7,145 nucleotides of DNA from a bacterium (GTDB lineage: Bacteria; Calditrichota; Calditrichia; RBG-13-44-9; J042). Made by a program: the position numbers and the translations under genes. The notes under the pieces were generated by a model. That model was not told the origin of the DNA. It made no database searches and saw only the letters and a list, made by a program, of their open reading frames with translations. Position 1 is the first letter of the stretch. Each line of letters opens with the position of its first letter. Below are positions 1 through 5,089 of this stretch, in pieces. The stretch spans positions 1 to 7,145 of the forward strand of contig WGBF01000007.1 of the NCBI GenBank assembly GCA_015494485.1. The letters run 5' to 3'.

Positions 1-404
1 GGGGGCGCTATCTGGAAATTCATTATGAAGAACTGATGCAGAATCCAATTCAAACCTTACAAAAAATTGTGGATTTTATGGGCGATCCTGAGGATAATCA
101 ACACCGGTTGCACCAATTTCAAACCGATATTCAAAAAATGATTAAACCCGATAATTTCGGAAAATGGCAGCGCCAGGTGCCGCAAGCGGCCATTCGGATT
201 ATGGAACGCGCCGCTGGCCCTACGTTAGAAGCGTTTGGCTACACTCTTATGTTTCCGGAAGAAGCGGGCAAATCCATTGCCTTCCCCCGGAAGGTGGCAT
301 TTGCTGTGGACAACATGGGGCGGAAACTATTTTCCGCAACCACCCGGAAAGCGTTGCAATACCGCATGCAATGGTTGCTTACCCGTTTGCGATTGGCCCG
401 ATGA
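1..404 (+). CDS. Sulfotransferase family protein, C-terminal part (5' end outside window)
   Basis: The frame is open from the left edge (first full codon at base 3) to TGA at 402-404, giving 133 visible residues. The segment GRYLEIHYEELMQNPIQTLQ followed by KIVDFMGDPED is the typical PAPS-sulfotransferase stretch (YEDL..P...L..I..FLG). The later KWQRQVP..A..IMERAAG..LEAFGY matches the usual C-terminal helix of the Sulfotransfer_1/3 families. The P-loop-like 5'-PAPS site and catalytic residues would lie upstream and cannot be checked. Known family role: transfer of sulfate from PAPS to a hydroxyl or amine of a sugar, lipid or peptide in the cytoplasm. After the conserved LEAFGY there is a basic tail of roughly 55 residues with many Arg/Lys, which is not part of the core. 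The next gene starts one base after the stop, so they are probably co-transcribed. The substrate is inferred to be a polysaccharide from the neighbours only. Confidence 0.85.
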   Translation, partial: GRYLEIHYEELMQNPIQTLQKIVDFMGDPEDNQHRLHQFQTDIQKMIKPDNFGKWQRQVPQAAIRIMERAAGPTLEAFGYTLMFPEEAGKSIAFPRKVAFAVDNMGRKLFSATTRKALQYRMQWLLTRLRLAR

Positions 405-405
405 C

Positions 406-1464
406 ATGAAAAACCGACCAATGGAAAACGTAAAAACATCGCAGTCGCCGGATATATTCACGCGGGCCCTGGAGGCCTTTCTTCAATCCCCCCGCGTAAA
501 GATGCTCGAAATCGGGGCAATACGGGATGTAGTGGAAGTGAAACGCTTTGAGCGTCCCTATTCCCGTCAGGGGGTATTTCAATTGATTGGAGAAAAAGGG
601 AAGCGGTCTGTTTACATTAAAATCTACAAAAATTGGCGAAACAAATCGACTGCCCAATTTGCGGAAGAATTGGAGACAGAATTCCGCACCATGGAATTTT
701 GGTATGAGCAATTGCAAGAGTTTTCCGAGTTCACAACCTTTCGTCCTCTGTTTTTTTCCCGGGAACTTCATTGCATTATTACCGAAGCAGCTTCCGGAGA
801 TAATCTGGCTGAACTGATCATTCAAAAGGCGCGATGGTTTCCCCCCAGAACAGTAAAGGAAAGGCTTGCCCGTCATGTCTCCCGAAGCGGAGAATTGTTG
901 GCCCGATTTCAGGCAAAAACCCAGCAGGAAGAGCTGTATGATTACCAGACCATTATTGAGGATGTGGACATTCGGTTAAAGCAACTGGTGGAAATTCCGC
1001 ATTCCGGTTTTTGTGCTGCGGACCGGGAGCGTGTATTGAAATTTTATCGGGAGCATTTGCCACAAGTGCAACGCCAGCCAGTACACAAAGTTGTAATGCA
1101 CCGGGATTTTGGTCTGGGAAATATTTTGGTGAACGATTCGCAGGTGATTGTCCACGACTTTAATCGCCTGGAATACGGGCATCCGTACATGGATTTCACG
1201 CGCCTGTTTCATCAACTGGAAATGCTGTCCTACAAGCCTATCTATCGGCCCCGCACAATTCGGTACCTTCAGGATGCGTATTGCAAAGGATATCAGTTCC
1301 AGGGGGATACGACGGATATTGTATTCCGTTTTTTCCTGTTGCGCCATTTTTTTACTCATTTACTGGGGTTGGTACGTACCGAAGAACGCTCAATGGTATC
1401 CCGTATGTATTCCAGATGGGTAAAATGGAATCATTTACGGAATATCCGCCGGCTCATTCAGTAA
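406..1464 (+). CDS. Aminoglycoside-phosphotransferase-fold kinase (sugar/lipid/polysaccharide kinase?)
   Basis: This is a 352-residue protein from ATG 406. The frame is open further upstream to a TTG at 235, but that start would overlap the sulfotransferase by 170 bases, so the ATG one base after its stop is preferred; ATG 421 is a second option. No Shine-Dalgarno is seen before either, which suggests re-initiation after the upstream stop. The kinase signature is clear: K72 in YIKIYK is the likely ATP-contacting lysine. The catalytic loop is HRDFGLGN (H232, D234, N239), followed by a hydrophobic strand and HDFNRLEYG with the metal-binding D251. The following YMDFTRLFHQLEML is typical of APH/choline-kinase proteins, where a D-x-x-R/A pattern follows the metal aspartate. 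There is no signal peptide, so it should be cytoplasmic. The substrate is unknown; beside a sulfotransferase and a glycosyltransferase, a sugar, lipid carrier or polymer end is more likely than an antibiotic. Confidence 0.82.
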   Translation: MKNRPMENVKTSQSPDIFTRALEAFLQSPRVKMLEIGAIRDVVEVKRFERPYSRQGVFQLIGEKGKRSVYIKIYKNWRNKSTAQFAEELETEFRTMEFWYEQLQEFSEFTTFRPLFFSRELHCIITEAASGDNLAELIIQKARWFPPRTVKERLARHVSRSGELLARFQAKTQQEELYDYQTIIEDVDIRLKQLVEIPHSGFCAADRERVLKFYREHLPQVQRQPVHKVVMHRDFGLGNILVNDSQVIVHDFNRLEYGHPYMDFTRLFHQLEMLSYKPIYRPRTIRYLQDAYCKGYQFQGDTTDIVFRFFLLRHFFTHLLGLVRTEERSMVSRMYSRWVKWNHLRNIRRLIQ

Positions 1465-1561
1465 GCAATGACGAATTCAGACCTTAGGCTGAAAATGTTC
1501 CATCTCATTTTGTAACATGAACTGTTTTTCCGGTTCTCCAAAATACTGACACGGAAATTGT

Positions 1562-1565
1562 GGAG
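1562..1565 (+). promoter_or_regulatory. Ribosome binding site deciding the heparinase-gene start
   Basis: GGAG lies five bases before ATG 1571. An in-frame GTG at 1565 overlaps this site and would have no Shine-Dalgarno of its own, so ATG 1571 is the better start. Confidence 0.65.
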
Positions 1566-1570
1566 TGTGC

Positions 1571-3841
1571 ATGTTCAGAAAACTAAAACATAAATCTGTG
1601 GACGAATTATGGTTTCGGGCGCGTACGCTGGTGGAAAAGAAAGTAGAAAAGATGCTGTTTAAGCCGGATGCCTGGAAGCAAATGGTGGAAAATATCCCCA
1701 TGCCGGGATCGGCGGAGGCATTCTTCCAGCATCCGCGACGTGCAAACTTCTTTTTTTACCCCCAACGCCAGGCCTGTCGCGAGGTGTATGTGAATGAGCT
1801 GCCCGACGATTTGCAGGAAAGCCTGCGCCGGGCTGACCAGTTTATGCGCCTGGAATTTGATATGCTGGGAGCACAATTTTCTTTTCAGGAACGGATTCCC
1901 TGGCATGTAAATCCGGCAACGGGACGCGAATATCCCAAAGCGTTTTACCAGGATATTACCATCTTTAGCGATGACGGAAAAACGGATATAAAACACGTTT
2001 GGGAAATTAACCGCCATCAGTATTTTATTGAATTGGCAAAAGCCTATTTTCTCACCGGGAAGGACGTGTACGCCCAACACGTGATGGATTTATTTGAAGA
2101 CTGGGTAAACGAAAATCCCTACAAAATCGGGGTAAACTGGACCAGTGCTCTGGAAGTGGCTGTGCGGGCATATAGCTGGATCTGGAGCCTGTACTTTCTG
2201 GCAGATTCCCCTTTATTGACTCCTGAGCGACTTCGTCAATGGATGCAGCAATTGTATTTGCACGGGCAATTCATTCGGGAAAATCTTTCATTCTATTTCA
2301 GCCCCTACAATCATTTAATTGGGGAAGTGTCCGCGCTGTTTATGATTGGATATCTGTTCCCGGAGTTTCCCCCGGCAAGGGAATGGGAAACCACAGCCTG
2401 GAATATTCTGGTTGAGGAACTGCCACGGCAATTTCATCCGGACGGCATTACCGTAGAACAGGCCATGTTTTACCATCATTTTACCCTGGGATTTTATCTG
2501 ATGCCCGTCCTGGTACGCCAGCAAAACAGAGACCCGGTACCCCGGGAGATGCTGACCCATCTGGAACGCATTTTTGAATTTAATACATTGATGACCAAGC
2601 CCGATGGCACCTTTCCGTGGGTGGGCGATATTGATAACGCCCGCTCTGTTTATTTCCGAAAACCGGAACAATGGGATTTTCGTAATGTGTTGGCCATTGG
2701 GGCCTACATGTTTCAGCGTGGCGATTTTAAGTATGTTGCGGGAAAATCCTGGGAGGAAATCCTGTGGTTCTTTGGAGTGGAAGGGTGGGAGCGATATCGG
2801 AAAATTTCCCCGAAGCCTCCTGCTATAAAACAGGCGGTTTTCCGGCAGAGCGGATATGGCGTGGCCCGTTCCGATTGGTCTCCGACGGCCAATTACTGCT
2901 GGATGGATGTTGGCCCCATGGCAGAGGGCGTCTATCCCGACGATACCCCCTCCGCAGCCCACGGCCATGCGGATATGCTGCATTTTGAAATTACCGCAGG
3001 GGGGCAAAATTTTCTTGTGGACAGCGGCTTTCATAATTATCGGGGAAATTTTGAGTGGCATCGCCATTTCCGGCTAACCCGTGCCCATAACACCATCGAA
3101 GTGGATGGGCAGAGTCAGGCCGTTCATGGTTCCCGGATGATGTTGTGGTCTTTTGTCCCGGAACCCGATCTCCGCCATGTAATTGACCGTCCGGAATTGT
3201 TCTATCTGCGCGCCACGCATTCGGGATTTGAGCGCCTTCCGGGTAAACCCCAGCACATTCGGAATTTCTTTTTTGTCCAGGGGAAGTTCTGGGTGATATG
3301 GGATGAATTGCCGGGAAGCGGGGAGCATTACGTGGATGCTTATCTCCACTTTAATGCCGATTGCACTGTGCGGGTGCAGGATCAGAAGGTTTTTGCCAGC
3401 CTGGAAGGGCAGCACCTCTGTGTTCTAAATTGGGGAGATTTGCAGCAACTGGAGGTGAAAAAGGGGGGCGAAAAGCCGGAAGACGGATGGATTTCGCCGC
3501 TGTATCGTCATGCAACGCCTGCAACTCAGCTCAAATACTCCGCCCGGATGCCATTACCGGCCCGAAATGCATTTTTTATTTTACCCTATCAGGGTGAAGC
3601 AGGATGGTCAACGGAAGACCACACAACGGTGATGCGTCACAAGGGGGGCGAATATCGGATCGCATTCGACCCAAGGTCTCAGTTGCCGGTGGAACAGCTC
3701 TACTTTTTCGCGGAAGCGCTTGATGGCACCGGAGGCATTGGGGTAGTGTTTGGACGTCGACAACAACAGTATCTTATCCGAATACTTCAAAAACAAAATC
3801 AGGAATGGCACATTTTACAGGAGGAAAGCTTTGAAGGATAA
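1571..3841 (+). CDS. Heparinase II/III-family protein (polysaccharide lyase or epimerase fold), no signal peptide
   Basis: This protein has 756 residues. The N-terminus (LKHKSVDELWFRARTLVEKK) is the charged L..S..EL..R leader common in heparinase-like proteins of exopolysaccharide loci; it has no signal peptide. An alpha/alpha-toroid region (about residues 130-400) carries WEINR at 144-148, NWTSALEVAVRA, the Asn-His pair N247-H248 in YNHLIGE, HPDG..VEQAMFYHH with Y301, and PDGTFPWVGD. The beta-sheet Heparinase_II_III domain (about 420-700) carries HGHADMLHFEITAGG (H464, H466, D468), LVDSGF and RLTRAHNTIEVDGQ (R504, H506, N507). In characterised PL12/15/17/21 lyases the equivalent Asn, His, Tyr and His perform C5 proton abstraction and beta-elimination on uronate, so the fold looks catalytically intact. 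Likely substrate: a uronic-acid polymer made by the neighbours (inference). Lysis, length control or C5-epimerisation are all possible. Its last 11 bases overlap the glycosyltransferase start. Confidence 0.9.
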   Translation: MFRKLKHKSVDELWFRARTLVEKKVEKMLFKPDAWKQMVENIPMPGSAEAFFQHPRRANFFFYPQRQACREVYVNELPDDLQESLRRADQFMRLEFDMLGAQFSFQERIPWHVNPATGREYPKAFYQDITIFSDDGKTDIKHVWEINRHQYFIELAKAYFLTGKDVYAQHVMDLFEDWVNENPYKIGVNWTSALEVAVRAYSWIWSLYFLADSPLLTPERLRQWMQQLYLHGQFIRENLSFYFSPYNHLIGEVSALFMIGYLFPEFPPAREWETTAWNILVEELPRQFHPDGITVEQAMFYHHFTLGFYLMPVLVRQQNRDPVPREMLTHLERIFEFNTLMTKPDGTFPWVGDIDNARSVYFRKPEQWDFRNVLAIGAYMFQRGDFKYVAGKSWEEILWFFGVEGWERYRKISPKPPAIKQAVFRQSGYGVARSDWSPTANYCWMDVGPMAEGVYPDDTPSAAHGHADMLHFEITAGGQNFLVDSGFHNYRGNFEWHRHFRLTRAHNTIEVDGQSQAVHGSRMMLWSFVPEPDLRHVIDRPELFYLRATHSGFERLPGKPQHIRNFFFVQGKFWVIWDELPGSGEHYVDAYLHFNADCTVRVQDQKVFASLEGQHLCVLNWGDLQQLEVKKGGEKPEDGWISPLYRHATPATQLKYSARMPLPARNAFFILPYQGEAGWSTEDHTTVMRHKGGEYRIAFDPRSQLPVEQLYFFAEALDGTGGIGVVFGRRQQQYLIRILQKQNQEWHILQEESFEG
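3819..3824 (+). promoter_or_regulatory. Perfect Shine-Dalgarno (AGGAGG) for the glycosyltransferase TTG start
   Basis: AGGAGG sits inside the last codons of the heparinase-family gene, six bases before TTG 3831. This is the strongest ribosome binding site in the window. It selects the TTG over the in-frame TTG at 3750, and the 11-base overlap suggests translational coupling. Confidence 0.8.
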
Positions 3842-4913
3842 ACCGGTAAAAGTATTGCACATTACATCTTATCCACCTCCCCGCTCGGGTTGGGGTATCC
3901 GTGTGTATTTTTTGAAACAGGAAATGGAGCGCCAGGGCGACATCTGCGAGGTACTGAATACCGGAAAAGGACGCAAATTAAAAGGCCGGGATTTCATTCC
4001 CCTCTATAACGGCTTTGATTACGTATGGAAGGTGTTCAAATACCGGTTGAAAGGGTACCTGATCCATATTCATCTGAACGGCGATTCCCCCAAAAAATTT
4101 GTTATGACCATTATTGCGCAGATTATTAGCTTAATGACGTTTCGCCGTACGGTAATTACCTTTCATGCCGGGCCGGTTCAGCGGTATTTTCCGCAATTTA
4201 AAGCGCCGTATCTTACTCCCATGTACAAATTCATTTTCACGGAACCCAAATACATCATCTGTAACAACGAAGCCGTGAAGGAAAAAATTGCAGGATACGG
4301 AATCAATCCCGACAAAATTATTCCCATTCAATCTTTTAGTAAACAATATTTACAGTTTCATGAAGTGGCCTTGAGTGGTCAGGCGAAAGAGTTTTTTGAG
4401 ACCGGCAATCCGGTAATTGTGAGTTACGTGTATTTCCGGCCGGAATTTTTTGTGGAAGAGCTTATCGAGTTTTTTGACCGTTTTGTGCAGGAGTACAAGC
4501 AGGCGCGTCTGGTCATCATTGGCCACGAAAATGGTTCGGAACCAATTAAAAAGATGATTGCGGAACGCGGGTTAACGGATAAAGTGTATTTTGCAGGTGA
4601 CCTGGACCATGATACCTTTTTAACGTATTTAAAACGGGCCACACTCTTTTTACGGACCCCGGTAAAAGATGGCGTGTGTAGCTCGGTACTGGAAGCCCTG
4701 GCCTTAAAAACACCGGTTGTGGCCAGTGAAAACGGTTCCCGACCTGAGGGCGTGATAACCTACGAAAATCAAAATATTGATGATATGGTAGAAAAAGTGC
4801 GCTATGTGGTGGAACACCTGGAAGAAGTTCGGAAAAATTTGAAGGAACCGGACATTCCGGATACTGTTAGCGAAGAAATTGAATTAATTCGAAAAGCATA
4901 CTGGGGTGCGTAA
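3831..4913 (+). CDS. Glycosyltransferase family 4 (GT-B fold)
   Basis: This protein has 360 residues from TTG 3831, chosen for its perfect AGGAGG; the reading frame itself runs back to 3750. The N-terminal Rossmann domain begins KVLHITSYPPPRSGWGIRVY, with the glycine-containing acceptor-side loop at residues 18-22, and continues to ITFHAGP (H112). The C-terminal donor domain opens near PVIVSYVYFRPEFFVEELIE, then RLVIIGHENGSEPIKKMI and KVYFAGDL. Next comes the nucleotide-sugar signature DGVCSSVLEALALKTPVVAS followed by RPEGV. The EX7E pair is D280...E288; Asp at the first place occurs, from memory, in a GT4 subgroup with DGDS.SVLEAL..PVVAS...RPEG, so activity is expected. Role: transfer of a sugar from an activated nucleotide donor, probably with retention, onto a growing lipid-linked glycan at the inner face of the membrane. 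Donor and acceptor cannot be read from sequence. It is the last gene before a probable terminator. Confidence 0.9.
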   Translation: MKDKPVKVLHITSYPPPRSGWGIRVYFLKQEMERQGDICEVLNTGKGRKLKGRDFIPLYNGFDYVWKVFKYRLKGYLIHIHLNGDSPKKFVMTIIAQIISLMTFRRTVITFHAGPVQRYFPQFKAPYLTPMYKFIFTEPKYIICNNEAVKEKIAGYGINPDKIIPIQSFSKQYLQFHEVALSGQAKEFFETGNPVIVSYVYFRPEFFVEELIEFFDRFVQEYKQARLVIIGHENGSEPIKKMIAERGLTDKVYFAGDLDHDTFLTYLKRATLFLRTPVKDGVCSSVLEALALKTPVVASENGSRPEGVITYENQNIDDMVEKVRYVVEHLEEVRKNLKEPDIPDTVSEEIELIRKAYWGA

Positions 4914-5002
4914 AGTATCGGTTCTTAATTATAAAAATGCGCAATATTTTTACATTTAAGGCCCACCGAAAACAACCCCGTACAGGCGTACCAAAGGAAC
5001 GT

Positions 5003-5025
5003 ATTGACTCACCGTCAATTTTTTT
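5003..5025 (+). terminator. Probable intrinsic terminator after the glycosyltransferase
   Basis: A perfect 6-bp stem ATTGAC/GTCAAT (5003-5008 with 5014-5019) closes a 5-base TCACC loop and runs directly into six more T bases (5020-5025). The stem has only two G-C pairs, so efficiency may be modest. It lies 90 bases after the glycosyltransferase stop and just ahead of a promoter, a sensible place for the end of the first transcription unit. Confidence 0.5.
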
Positions 5026-5037
5026 ATCCCTGCTCAT

Positions 5038-5046
5038 TGGTATAAT
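5038..5046 (+). promoter_or_regulatory. Extended -10 promoter for the NHL-protein gene
   Basis: TGGTATAAT is a perfect extended -10 element (TGn plus TATAAT at 5041-5046). The bases where a -35 would lie (about 5018-5023) are T-rich and do not match TTGACA, as is usual for extended -10 promoters. A start near 5053 would give a leader of about 37 bases carrying the AGGGGAG at 5077-5083. It also excludes the in-frame ATG at 5045, which overlaps the -10. Confidence 0.5.
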
Positions 5047-5076
5047 GTTTGTATTTCAAAGGTATTCCATAAAAAT

Positions 5077-5083
5077 AGGGGAG
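5077..5083 (+). promoter_or_regulatory. Shine-Dalgarno (AGGGGAG) for the NHL-protein gene
   Basis: AGGGGAG is six bases before GTG 5090 and twelve before ATG 5096. The spacing favours the GTG as start, though ATG 5096 cannot be ruled out; the two differ by two residues. Confidence 0.6.
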
Positions 5084-5089
5084 TTTGTT

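Noticed and set aside
1465..1570. A promoter or terminator in the 106-bp gap before the heparinase-family gene
   Set aside because: CTGAAA and TAACAT at 18-base spacing each match only four of six consensus bases. The two small hairpins (TTCAG/CTGAA near 1473-1490 and GAACTG/CGGTTC near 1519-1536) lack a T-tract. Nothing else is seen in the gap.
2315..3067. Minus-strand open frame of 250 codons
   Set aside because: It is a shadow of the heparinase-family gene, which carries all the conserved motifs over this region on the plus strand.
3461..3652. Twelve-base direct repeat AAGGGGGGCGAA at 3461-3472 and 3641-3652
   Set aside because: Both copies lie in the heparinase-family coding frame and encode KGGE in different contexts; there are only two copies and no mobile-element features, so chance is likely.
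4932..4952. AT-only hairpin (TAAAAAT/ATTTTTA, 7-base loop) shortly after the glycosyltransferase stop
   Set aside because: The stem has no G-C pair and the T-run is part of the stem, so it would be a poor terminator; the hairpin at 5003-5025 is better.
5004..5046. TTGACT (5004-5009) as the -35 box for the TATAAT at 5041-5046
   Set aside because: The spacer would be 31 bases, far beyond the usual 16-19, and TTGACT is better explained as part of the terminator stem.
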